From Rostrohypoxylon terebratum (lineage: Eukaryota; Ascomycota; Sordariomycetes; Xylariales; Hypoxylaceae): a stretch of 64,000 nucleotides of DNA. The notes under the pieces are model-generated. The model made no database searches. It was not told the DNA's origin and saw only the letters and a program-made list of their open reading frames with translations. Of this stretch, positions 24,208-35,159 are shown in pieces; within the stretch, counting starts at the first letter, position 1; each line of letters opens with the position of its first letter. A program made the translations under genes and the position numbers. The stretch is from assembly GCA_022497145.1 (NCBI GenBank), contig MU385907.1:62001-126000 (forward strand). The letters are read 5' to 3'.

Positions 24208-27200
24208 TGCTCGGCAACAAGTACTGGAGGTTAGGTCAAGGTATTGCTACAGCAATCCTGTGAACCGTACCGTACAGTATGAGAATGAGAATGATCAACG
24301 ATTTTCGAATACTAATAACAAGGGGGTAGTCGGAACGGGGACTGGGACTGGGACGGCTGGGACGACTGGGACGAGTTTTCACTGCTTCGGTAAGTAGTAA
24401 CAGTGGCAAGGCCTAATGAAGGCCGATGCTTTTGATCCATAAAACTCGAAATTAAAGAAATTTGGTACAGAACAGAAAATGGAACAGGAAAATGCTGCTT
24501 AGGTGGAGGACGTGGAGGACTCTTTCCAAAGATTCGGGGAACGTCGAACTACTACTAGGCAGGTACGGCAGGTACTGCTAACATGGAGAGAATTGATTTG
24601 GGCAGTAGTAGTAGTAAAAAGTCAAGTAAAAGTGAAGGCAGGACAGCCTGCCTAGGTAGAAGGAACAAGCCTGAACAGCGCCTATGAAAACTGAAAAGAC
24701 TGTAGTGTGAACTGGAAACTGCCCCCAAGGTGGAAACTGGGGTGGGTACTAAAAGTACAAGTGAACTACGACCTAGGTAGTAGGTACCTGCCTAGTAGTA
24801 CATAGTTACTAGGTACGCCAGGCAGTACTAAGGTTGTATGTACATAGTACGATGTACTGCTGATACTGTTACAAAAGCTACCTACAAAATACACACTAAT
24901 ACGAAGTATCTCCAATCAAATTGGTGGATGTGTGCAATCCTGAGTTACTATGTACAGGTGGAAGCCTCATCACTTTTTCTTTTCTTCTTGCTTCCCTCCT
25001 TCTTGCCTTCCTTTGATCTCATCACTACCACCATTTACCACCTACCACCTACCACTAGGTACTACCTGGGCACCTTCACCACTTTTGTAGTACCACCATT
25101 ACCACCTTTCACCCCCTAAAAGAGGAGGACTTAATTGGACCGGGATACATTAGCGTCCTTTCCCCTTCGCGGGTCTGCAAGTTTATTAGGTACTTACATA
25201 ATATGTACTGATGAGAAATATCTGAACCGCCGCTGGCTGACTGACTTGTACCTGCTGAACATCTTACTATTAGACACTGTAAAAGTAAATCCACTACGGC
25301 TGATTAGTCGGCATGATATGATATGATTGATATATTATATGTATTGTATCTATTGAACCTTGTGCTATTGGTGATAATGTGCGGGGAGCTAAGGACGTCC
25401 GTCTTCCCTCCATTCATGTACCTTTCCTGAGCAATTGCGTTCACAGGTTACACGTAAGAATTGTATCGTATCTACGTGTAGTAATAAGGACGGTTTAATA
25501 AAGGGGACTGCCTCCACCATCCATCGCCCACCTGCCACCACCCACTATCATCAGCTGTGCACCGGGGAATTTAGGGATTTCAGTACCGACAACTATCGAA
25601 TAGCGCTCTTATAGGTAGTTCCACGCAAGCCATTTGACCGTATGTGCGTGCTTGGGGTACCCAGAAACGAGAATCCAGAACACGAGAGCCGACGTCTGAT
25701 AATACTACTAGATAATACAGGGAAGATCACAATCGAATTCACCTAGCCCCGCACCTATAATATAAAGAGTCTTGTGAGGCGAAACTACTAGTATTAAGGC
25801 ACCTGGGCATACTTCGACACAAGGCAGTACGGACACTTGATATTAGGAAAAGTAGGTACTTAAACAACTAAATAAGAGAAAGCCATAGTACTAGGTACCT
25901 AGGTATGTACTTTTAACTAGTCGCGTTTATAGTCGCGAGATAATTCCATCTCAGGCTTAGACAAAAGCTAACTGGACCACTCCTGCCATCCATATATGCT
26001 TTTACATTCAATTAGAAGAAGCTACCTACTATGTAGAGTTGCTTAGCGTGTTATTGTGCACCTTTCGCAGCCGGGTTGGCCGGTGATGTGGCTTCCAACT
26101 CGTACAAAATGACGAAATTGAAAGAGCGGCCCCTGGAACTAATCAGAGCTAACAAACTTTGCGGTTTCTAAACAATGGAAATAATTTGTATCGAGACGAG
26201 ATGTACCGCTTAATACTTGACTGTAACAACTTTTATGAGATCTGATATCCAATGTTCAATCAACAAGAAACAGCACACCTTCAACACAATATGAACATGA
26301 GAATCAAAAAATCATTTACACTGTCCAAGATGGTAGGTCATCAAACTTACAACAGAACGCGATGCGGACAAGTTACCTAACTACACGTGCTGCGTTTCAA
26401 GCGTCAGATCCTCCTGCCTTGACTCTTTATAATCATGATCCAGTCGATTTGTGCATACCTACGCACATACGGGATGGATGTGATAATTTGGAGGGGTATG
26501 ACGACAACAACCGGATACTCCCACTTTCCCGCCCAGCTACCGACCATGTCGTATTGCAGGTTGAAAGCTTGAACGGATCAGGAAAATAATGGGCTTCCAC
26601 TGAATGTTGCTCCTATTCTTCTTCGGTCTACCAGGGACCATGATAGGTCGTCCGTTTTCGATTTCCCCGTTCCTGACCATTTATTGAATAAGGAGACGGC
26701 TCGCCGGGATGATTGGACCGCGAAGCGAGTTAGATCCTAAAGGAGCAATCATGGAAACCACCAATCTGTTGAACCATATCGGTACAGGTGCGTCTTACCA
26801 TGTTCTCAGTATATCGAGATATCCACATTAGACTTCCCGAGGTCTCTATTACAACGTACCTCAACAAATCCTATCAGGTTGCTCATTTTTCCTCGCATGT
26901 CTGGGAGGGTGTCCAATGCCTCATACGGAACGTACTTAAACTCGATCGCTTACCGAGGGAGGCCAATATAAAGGAACTAAAGGTTCTCACATTAGCAGCT
27001 TCAGAACCGGACCATGCTACCCCCTCTGCCCCTTTAGGTTTTACCTTGCTTCTTCTGACTGAGAGCTTGGCCGAAAAAAGCATGTTCGGCATGGCTCGGA
27101 GCTAAAATTCTATAAACTCTATCTAATCGACACATGGAAGGAAAATGATCTAACCAAGTAGGTACGTACTATTTAAGATCGACTCTCCAAGCTACTACAT

Positions 27201-28160
27201 GTGTCCGAAGGAAAGGAAGCTACCTTCAAGATATCTACCTTCAAGATATCATATCCAACCTACAGGACTATCACACGGAAAAGGATTTCCAGTTAACCGA
27301 CGCCCGGTGAACCACTTATAGGATAGCTCTGTGTCTCCGGACCTGCAGGACAACGCCTATTCGCGTGAGATTACCTCACAACCTACGAATCTGTGCTACG
27401 GTCCTGCGGTGATACTGAAGGGTCTTCACAGATTTCAAGTATTGCTGATGACCTCGACTCTCATCAGGATCCTCAAACGTTTCATGCACGGTCTGGTAGA
27501 CAAGCTATTCTATCAAGTGTGCATACCAATACCTATCAGATGTGCGTTAAGACGATTGATAATTATTAGGTGCTTACCTTTGACATCATCAACATTCTTG
27601 ACCCTGCTGAAAACTTGATAGGGCTGGTTAACCGTCCACCCTTTTGGGATAACCAGTTGCCGATTCTCGCGTAGCAAGATACTAGGAGTAGTATATCGAG
27701 CTTCGATGACAATAACATGTACCTATACAATTGAGAGGTGAATATCACAAAATACCTAACAATGTTGCAATGCATGATGTATGATGTATGATGTGATGTA
27801 GGGGATGTACGATGTACTTCGTAGGGGAGCTAAGAATAATTGAAATTTAGCAGCTTCGAGGTTCCATGGATTGCAGCTGCCAGACGACATGGTCCGGATG
27901 CAATTATGTAATCGATATCGAAAATACCTTGTACTCGAGGTCAGGCAGTCAGGTACAACCATACAAGAGTGGATACAGCTTACAGTCTTATCGATAAGAA
28001 ACATTCCCAGCTTCCAATTCCCGATCACCATCATCATCCCAGAACTTGAGCTTCCGAATTCCTTCATACAAACTCACATAATCTAATACCCCCCTTCCGA
28101 ACGAACCTATCAACCCGTGTGGATCCCGCCTTTAAATATAAGATTGCGAGAATATCGCCC
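24208..28160. other. Intergenic, 4 kb: Kin1 and GPATCH1-like upstream regions
   Basis: This large divergent spacer contains a G-quadruplex-capable tract at 24337, many TAGGTACC and CCTAGG tracts (24640-24830, 25880-25910), an exact duplication of CTACCTTCAAGATATC near 27220-27252, and a TATGATG repeat near 27771-27800. Short frames near 26362-27105 have no recognisable domain. I see no gene in it. Confidence 0.55.
24337..24370 (+). other. G-quadruplex-capable tract upstream of Kin1
   Basis: Five runs of at least three G (24337, 24344, 24350, 24359, 24368) are spaced by loops of 3 or 6 nt. It lies 130-165 nt upstream of the Kin1 start, on the strand that is the template for that gene. It fits the classical four-run pattern. 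The fold itself is inferred. Confidence 0.65.
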
Positions 28161-30446
28161 ATGTCGCAAAAGCGATCCCGAAAATCCTTCGAAGACGAGC
28201 TCCAAGACCAAGAGTCGTACGTCGTCTACGGAACCCCCCTACCACCTCTCGACCCCGACGTCCGCGACGACGGCTCCTACGTGCCAGTATGGAAGCAGGA
28301 GGTACGGGATGAGCGCGGCCGCAAGCGCCTCCACGGCGCATTCACAGGCGGCTGGAGCGCCGGATACTTCAATACGGTTGGTTCGAAGGAAGGATGGACA
28401 CCGTCTACCTTTGTCTCGTCGCGCGCGAATCGTCGGAAGGACGATGCTGCTACCAAGCAACAGAAACCGGAGGACTTTATGGACGAGGAGGATCTAGCTG
28501 ATGCGGAGGAGGCGAGGAAGCTACAAACTGCGCAGGGCTTCGCTGGATTAGGAGCTACCGATGAAGATGGGTTTGCGAGGAGAGGAGGACTCACGGGTTT
28601 GTTCCGGGTTAAGGGGGACACGATGGGGAAGAAACTCCTAAGGAAGATGGGCTGGAGGGATGGCCAAGGAATTGGTCCCAAAATCCGTCGAAAAGCTCGA
28701 CTTGATGTCAGTAGTGGGAAGTCAAGCGGTACGGCCCAAGACGGAAGCGAGACATTCCTCTTCGCGCCGGATAACGTGCCTATGATCGCGTTCAACAAGA
28801 AGTTAGATCGTAAAGGACTAGGACACCGAGGAGAGGTGAAATTGACACCGATGAGAGCAACTACACGAGCAGAAGTCGAATCAAGCTCTGACGAAGACTC
28901 ACGAAACGGACCTTTAATACGGCCCAACGCATCAAAGAAGAAAAAACCGAATAAATTTGGTAAAGGGGGTATAGGAATTGGCATTCTTAACGACACGGGA
29001 TCTGACGACGAAGATCCCTACGAAATCGGACCGAAAATATCCTACAACCGAGTTATAGGGGGTGATAAAAAGAAGAAAAAAGCCACAAATACAACAACAT
29101 CAGCCAACCCATCATTACGCTCAGCGCCCGTTTTCATATCCCGCAAGAACGCTCTCGCCCAAGCAGGCAAGAACCTACGAAAATGCCACGACGGGCGCCT
29201 CCCGATCGACGGCTTCGTCTTTGGCACGCGAACAGACGACCTCGCATCCTCCCTCACCACCGAAATCAACAAATACCCACCGCCACAAATCCCTCCAGAT
29301 TGGAAGTCCAGCAAGCAGCACAAATCCGATGCCTCCGCGTCGAACGCAAACTCGAACTCACCATATATATCTACCGCCGACGCGGCACGCGCCTCGAAGC
29401 TAGACCCTCGCTCCCGCGCCGCGCTTCTCGGCGAAGCCCAGCTGCAGGGCAAATCCGTGTTCGACTTCCTCTCCTCGTCGGCGCGCGAGCGCCTCGCCTC
29501 CGCAACAGGGAAAGCGAACCTGCCCCCGGCCCTCGGCGAGATACCAGCGGGCTTCGCGCTCAGCGACGCGGAGAAGAAGCACCAGCTGCTCCGCCAGATT
29601 CCCGAACTCGACAAAGCGACGGCCGCTGCGGCGATCGCGAGAGGCGCTTCAGGCGGCTTGGCGCCGTATGCGGACGACGAGGCGAAGCGCGGCAGGTATA
29701 GGGGGTATCTGGAATGGGCCGCGGGATTCGCCGCCGAGCCGCCTGCCAAACATCCCGCCGTCCCGGCGGAAGACTACCTTCGCGAAATGCACGAGTTCCG
29801 GAAATGCGCGCTGATATTCAAGCCCATGACCGGCGCCATGGCGTCGCGGTTCACGACGTCGACGTCTTCTTCGATCCTGAAGGGCGGCGGCGGGAACGGG
29901 GGAGACGGCGACGGCGACAGCAAAGATCTGGTCTCGAGGCCGCCGCCGAAGCCGGCGGACCCCGCGGAGCAGGCGGCGGGGATGGGGATGTACGGGTCTA
30001 TGACGCGGAGCACGGCGGACTTTTACCCGACGAGGTTGCTGTGCAAGAGGTTTAACGTCAAGCCGCCTGCGCACGTGCAGCCGGATCACCAGGATGGCGA
30101 GGCCGCGGGCGCGAAGAGTAGGGCTGCGGCGGCGGCGGCGGATCCGTTTAGGACGTTTAGCTCCGGGGGCGTGTACTCCGAGAACGCGATGACGCTGGAT
30201 GAGCTCGTGAGGTCGGCACAGACGACGGGCGGCGAGGCGACGATAAGAGATAATGGGGAGACGCTGGTATCAGCGACGGCGGCAACGACGACGACGACGA
30301 AGGCGCTAGAGGCGCCACCCCCGCCGCCGCAGCTGGCAGCACAGGTGGCGGTGAACGCGGATGTCAACGAGGTATTGGAGGGGAAACGAGCAGAAGATGA
30401 TGTTTTGAAAGCCATATTTGGCGATAGCAGCGATGACGAGGACTGA
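28161..30446 (+). CDS. G-patch domain protein, GPATCH1-like (DUF1604)
   Basis: A nuclear RNA-processing factor; relatives partner spliceosomal DEAH helicases. Single exon, about 761 residues. The N-terminal DUF1604-type region (about 18-105) shows YVVYGTPLPPL, SYVPVWKQEVRDERGRKRLH and FTGGWSAGYFNTVGSKEGW, which are family hallmarks. The G-patch at about 150-180 reads GDTMGKKLLRKMGWRDGQGI, then GPKIRRK. The remainder is low-complexity with a conserved SSSARERLA segment and an acidic end (IFGDSSDDED). I chose the ATG at 28161 because the upstream extension of the frame begins at GTG and has no ATG. The gene is convergent with UTP14, 374 nt between stops. From about 29400 the third codon position becomes very GC-rich compared with the 5' half. 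Confidence 0.92.
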   Translation: MSQKRSRKSFEDELQDQESYVVYGTPLPPLDPDVRDDGSYVPVWKQEVRDERGRKRLHGAFTGGWSAGYFNTVGSKEGWTPSTFVSSRANRRKDDAATKQQKPEDFMDEEDLADAEEARKLQTAQGFAGLGATDEDGFARRGGLTGLFRVKGDTMGKKLLRKMGWRDGQGIGPKIRRKARLDVSSGKSSGTAQDGSETFLFAPDNVPMIAFNKKLDRKGLGHRGEVKLTPMRATTRAEVESSSDEDSRNGPLIRPNASKKKKPNKFGKGGIGIGILNDTGSDDEDPYEIGPKISYNRVIGGDKKKKKATNTTTSANPSLRSAPVFISRKNALAQAGKNLRKCHDGRLPIDGFVFGTRTDDLASSLTTEINKYPPPQIPPDWKSSKQHKSDASASNANSNSPYISTADAARASKLDPRSRAALLGEAQLQGKSVFDFLSSSARERLASATGKANLPPALGEIPAGFALSDAEKKHQLLRQIPELDKATAAAAIARGASGGLAPYADDEAKRGRYRGYLEWAAGFAAEPPAKHPAVPAEDYLREMHEFRKCALIFKPMTGAMASRFTTSTSSSILKGGGGNGGDGDGDSKDLVSRPPPKPADPAEQAAGMGMYGSMTRSTADFYPTRLLCKRFNVKPPAHVQPDHQDGEAAGAKSRAAAAAADPFRTFSSGGVYSENAMTLDELVRSAQTTGGEATIRDNGETLVSATAATTTTTKALEAPPPPPQLAAQVAVNADVNEVLEGKRAEDDVLKAIFGDSSDDED

Positions 30447-30820
30447 GTAGGTATTTAGAACATGAGAAGGACATGAAGTAGAGAATTATACCCATATTGA
30501 ATTAATGCATGTGTTCAATATTTTTATCATTGCTATGCGTGGAATAATTACACGATGTAGAGAATGGATCTCGTAAGTCGGTAGTTACCGCTGCAGTACA
30601 CTGATCCCCAGAAAGTTGATTCTAATTCTACTGGAGATACAATAGATGCGAAATCTACGAATTTTGAAATTCCATTGAAACTTTTTCTCTTGACCAATTA
30701 TCTATTCCCATTCATGGCAATGCTATTGAATGTCATAGATTCTACCATCTAATCTAGATCATTGAGCTTGGGGTATCAGGTATCGACAAAACCACCACCA
30801 TCAAATATGCTAGACCCCTT
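30447..30820. other. Convergent spacer GPATCH1-like / UTP14
   Basis: 374 nt of AT-rich sequence holds the 3' ends of two convergent genes. No other feature is seen. Confidence 0.6.
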
Positions 30821-33687
30821 CTAATGCGTAGGCTTTGAAATAGGCGTAATGATACCCTGCTTCATCAAGACCCTCGGCTTCGTCGCCTCTTGGAACGTCT
30901 CCTTGGTCATCCACTCAGGGCCGACGGGGAGTCTGAGGGCACGTTCGTACTGCAACTTTGATTCGTAGGGGAAAGGTAGTTGGGAGGCCATGAACTTGTC
31001 GTTCTGTGTGTTAAAAGTTAGCAGACATTCGTAACACCATTAATAGATAAATGAAACATACCTTCTTAATTCTCTTCTCGCTAATAATCACGCTCTTCAA
31101 CTTGGCGTCCTTACGGTCCTTCTTCTTAATTCCCTCCTGTTTCGTCAAGAACCGTCCTTGATGTCTGTTCTTCTCGCGCTTGCTGACGCCTTCGCCGACC
31201 CAGCTACCCCAGCCGGGAAGCGTACTATCGATAATCTTGTCGTCGTCTTCTTCCTCAGCTGCCGCTTTCTCTTGCTCGAACTCGGCAACGACGTCTGCGG
31301 TACCGAATGCCTTTTCGATGAGTTCCTGGTCGCGGAATCGTATGGGAAGGTGGCTTTCTTCGTCGTCTGATGAGTCCTCGAAGCTCGCAATCGCTTGTTT
31401 GTTGCTAGGCTTCGGTTTCTTCGCTGGAGCTGGCACTGCCAGTGCCGCGGAATCGGCGTTAAGGTTTAGAACATCTGCGCCGGGTTCTGTCTTCTTGCCT
31501 CTCTGTTTTCTTGGTGGGCCTTTCGTCGACACTTTTGTCCATGCGCTTTCTGTCGTGGTTGTGTTCGAGTCTTCCAAAATAGGTGTTGAAAGACCTTTCG
31601 ATCGACCACCTGAGGCGGCCGCAAAATTGTCCCTAGCAGCTTGAAGTTCTTCCTTGTCTGTCTTATCCTTTTTGCTGACCTTTGCCAGTTTCTCTGTAGA
31701 CTTCTTTTCTGATGGTTGGCCAAATATTCGTCGACCAACATCTTCAGGGCCGTCGTCCGATAGGTCACCATCTTCGTTGTCGGAAGCCAATTCTTGTCGT
31801 ATCTGAGCCACAAGTTCGTCGTTGGCCTTCTTTTTCGCAGCTTCTGCCTTCTTCATGAACTGCATGCTCATCAATTTTGACTTTGGCTGTCCGTCTTCGA
31901 CATCAGAAATGTTGTCGAGCTGCTTCAGAAGTCTTTTTCTCTCATCGATGTCATCACCTGAACCGCCTGAGTAGTCGGAATCATCGTCCGAGCCATCGTT
32001 TCCTCTAGCTGGTTTGCCCTCAATACGACGACGTAACTCTTCGTCTCGCCGGGCCATTTCCGCAATACCGACTCGAACGTCATCATCCCAAGCAGCACGG
32101 CCGTCTTTATTGGACATTTTAGCCCATTTGCTCTTCCGGTGTCGATCTCCCATTCTCTCCATAGCTCGCTGGCGATCCTGGGCTTCGCGCTCCTCTTCGG
32201 AGTCAATTTCCCCATTCGCGACCATCACTTCGTGCTCCTTCATTTCTTCTCTCTCCCTCTGTTTGCGATGCACTCGGTGATACGCTTTGCTCTTGATCTT
32301 CTTGATGCGCTTTGCCCTCGCATCTTCTCGGGACTTAAGTTCTCTCTCGCGGCGCTTCTGCTGCCACAGCTCCTTGAGATTATTCCGCGAGATACCGTCA
32401 GCTTCTGCGTCCTCTAAATCGCCTGGCTTGGTTTCTTTCTTGGTGCTTGGTCCTAGGCCGCTCTCCTCCATTATAGCAAAGATTGTTTGTTCTAACTCAG
32501 TGCCCGGTGCTTTGCGATTCAGGGCTTGGATCTCACTATTATCATGTCTAGCGAGACCAGTTTCGTTTTGCGGTAGAGGAAATACTAGATGCTCTGCTCT
32601 TCTGTTGTTTTTTACGGTCTCTGACCATCGGTCTAAGGACTCCTTCGTCTTCTCGTACGCGACGGTGCGATCTAGCTTTGCTTGTTGACGTCTTGCGAGA
32701 GGTACGTCGAGTTTCTGGGGCTTGCTTGATTTTTCTTCTTTCGTCATGAGCTTGAGGGACTTTTTGAGCTGAGGATCTTTGATTCCTAATAAGCCTAGAT
32801 CTTTCAATCCAAGCTTAGGTTTCTTCGTTGGCGCAGTGTCTTGCTCATCTGTATCTTTTACACCCGAAAATTTGGAAACCCATGCATTGATCCCAGATTC
32901 CGATACATCGTCATCCTCATCATCCTCGTCATCCTCTGTATCAGGGGATTCTTCGGCTGACTCTTCATCGCCCTCGTCGGATCCTTCATCAGAACCGGAT
33001 TCTTCGTCAGCCCCGGGTTCATCGTCTTCTGACATAGACATATCTAAAGCCTGGGCAAGGTCGATAGCATCCGATCCGAGAGAAGCGCCGTCGGCATCAT
33101 CGATATCCTCATCATCGTCGTCTTCCTCGTCATCATCATCCTATAAATCGCGTTAGCTATCAACAATGAACGATTGCACTCTTCAAGCTATTTCCTATTA
33201 CCTCTTTTCTCCGTTTTTGCTTCCCCTTCCCCTTACTCCCCCGAAACGCAAAATCCTCAAACCTCTCCTCGTCGCTCTCCCCAAACGCATCATCGCTATC
33301 GATCTCGGAATCATCATCCTCGTCAACGCCGATGCGCCACTCATTCCCACTACTATCGCTGCCGTACTCGACATCCTCGTCGCGGTCAGCGCCGCGGCGC
33401 ATCTTCCTAGGAGGTCTCTCATCCTCCTCCTCCTCCTCGTCATCATCATCGTCGTCATCGTCTTCCTGATGCCTAGAGCGCTTCCCGCCGCGGCTGCCGC
33501 CCTCGAGCGGCACGTCTAGCTCGCGATTGCGCGGGGTGCGACTCGGGCGGTCGGCGAACTCCTCCGAGGCGATGGCGAAAGCGTTCAGAGCTTTCTTCGA
33601 GGACCTAGCTTTCGATCTCTTCTTGCCCTTGCCTCCCGCGCTCTGAGCGCCGCCGACGGGCCGCCCGTGGGCTTGTCGGCCGGGCAT
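30821..33687 (-). CDS. UTP14: U3 snoRNP / SSU processome protein Utp14
   Basis: This nucleolar factor is needed for 18S pre-rRNA processing and activates the helicase Dhr1. Three exons: 33202..33687, 31062..33140 and 30821..31003, about 915 residues; introns of 61 and 58 nt. Acidic runs fill the first third (poly-Asp/Glu near residues 75-90 and 160-230). Family blocks follow: PLARRQQAKLDRTVAYEKTK, RNNLKELWQQKRRERELKSR, KIKSKAYHRVHRKQREREE, RHRKSKWAKMSNKDG, LPGWGSWVGEG, then SKREKNRHQGRFLTKQ and RKDAKLKSVIISEKR. The last exon supplies NDKFMASQLPFPYESKLQYE and RALRLPVGPEWMTKE, which the family requires. The start is the first ATG, giving the basic GRQAHGR N-terminus typical of fungal Utp14. It is head to head with mL41. 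Confidence 0.96.
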
Positions 33688-34253
33688 TTCGAATTATGCT
33701 TCTTTTGTGGCGATGTCGGTGATTCCAAAGTCTTTATATACCCTAGTACCGTCTCTCAAGCAAAAATACGTTATTAGGCCTTCAATGTCAAGAATCGATT
33801 GACAGCTCGAAAATAATAGGATTGTAGAATTCTATAAATCGAATTCTCACAAATGAAAGCGGTGGCTTAACTTTTTTTCTGCCGCGATAACGATAAGGGG
33901 TGGGGGAGCTAGAAGCTCTTAATTACCCCGTAGGGTTTAGTGCTGTCTGGGAACCCAGTTAAACTTCGACGGCACCTGAGGTACCAATGTACCTGATCCA
34001 CCAAGATTTGACGATTTTCAAGATCGTGATTTTGTGACTTTGCGACTTTGCGACCGCAGCACTCCAACAATTGTCGTTGTCACCCTCACGAATCCAAGGC
34101 GCTATCAATTGGTCTTGGGGGACGGAGGACGAACGATATATACGAGGGCCTTTTTACAATCATCGACCTACCCTCTCAACGAACCACTACATAGAGAAGA
34201 ATAAGGGAGACCCCTCCCACCCACGAAAAAAAAAACAAAAAAAAAACGCCGCG
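33688..34253. promoter_or_regulatory. Bidirectional promoter UTP14 / mL41
   Basis: 566 nt between two divergent ribosome-related genes must hold both promoters. A-rich runs directly precede the mL41 ATG (34226-34246). The frame upstream of the mL41 start stays open to about 34071 but without an ATG. Confidence 0.55.
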
Positions 34254-34668
34254 ATGCAGCCCACCCAAGCGCTGTTCAAAGCATTCCGCAAAACCCGCCT
34301 GACCACCAAAGATGTCAACAAGGGCTTCTACAAGGGAACCCGGACGGGTCGAATGGGTCAGCATACCAAGTACGGTGGTTACATTGTCGACTGGAGCAGG
34401 GTGCGGACGTTCGTCGTGCCTCCCAACCTCGACAAGTTCAAGGTAGCCAGCCTCTTTCCCTATTCCTGCTAGATCTAACGATCTCGAAAGCTGGATAATG
34501 ATCTTATGAAAATATTCCCGAAGGCTGATCGAGAATTCATTACAGTTAACCCCCTACGTGACACGACAGATACAACAGACGAAAGGTCAGTACGACGGTT
34601 ATCGTATGGGACCGAAGAGCCCGGAGTTGTATCTTGATCGGTGGAAGCGAGAGAATGGCATGGACTGA
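34254..34668 (+). CDS. MRPL27: Mitochondrial large-subunit ribosomal protein mL41
   Basis: A structural protein of the mitochondrial ribosome (yeast Mrpl27). Two exons, 34254..34442 and 34546..34668, encode about 103 residues with an intron of 103 nt in phase 0. The conserved core is KGFYKGTRTGRMGQHTKYGG, then YIVDWSRVRTFVVPPNLDKF and LTPYVTRQ after the splice. These match the yeast protein's KGTR..GIGRHTKFGGYVI..VRTYV..P and LKPYV blocks. The C-terminus is shorter than in yeast. The N-terminus is basic and probably part of the mature protein or a short presequence. The ATG is preceded by an A-rich leader. It shares a promoter region with UTP14. Confidence 0.95.
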
Positions 34669-35159
34669 GGAATTTTCCCAGAAGTGACAGAAAGTGCCTT
34701 CAACTTTTAGCATAGATGGATGCTGGATGCCTATAGGGAAGGGAAGTAGGGCTTGTCGCTCAAATTTGAGTCGACTGGGTTACCTCAGTCCTCATTTCCA
34801 TGGTCGGGTGCCTTCGCTTGGGGCTCTCACGATCTAAAGACACCTAGACACCTATGGCGAGGCCATCGGTACGAACATCACGACTGCCAAAATATGTAAA
34901 ATGTGTATTATACCAACTACAAAACACCGCATCATAGAGCATACAACGTCGCAAAATCGAATCCACACCAGATCCAATAATAGCAAGAATTCAATTTCCA
35001 ATCCTGTAACTAACTAATAGTGAAGGTGTACGAAACGACATAGTAGATAAATGGCATGCGCACTATCTTGAATCTGACAAATAAGATATGATATGGGTAT
35101 ATATGTAATGCCCCGTTCAAGTTTTCCCTGGTTCCCCAACTTCCAAAAAGACAAGTTGA
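34669..35159. other. Convergent spacer mL41 / hydrolase
   Basis: 491 nt between two convergent stops, AT-rich, presumably both 3' UTRs. Nothing else is seen. Confidence 0.6.

Noticed and set aside
26362..27105. 75- and 105-codon plus-strand frames
   Set aside because: No recognisable motif; both strands are open and no splice structure extends them.
28119..28160. N-terminal extension of the GPATCH1-like protein
   Set aside because: The extension begins at GTG and has no ATG. The ATG at 28161 fits the family N-terminus.
34071..34253. N-terminal extension of mL41
   Set aside because: It opens with a non-ATG codon in the presumed 5' UTR. The ATG at 34254 gives the expected protein.
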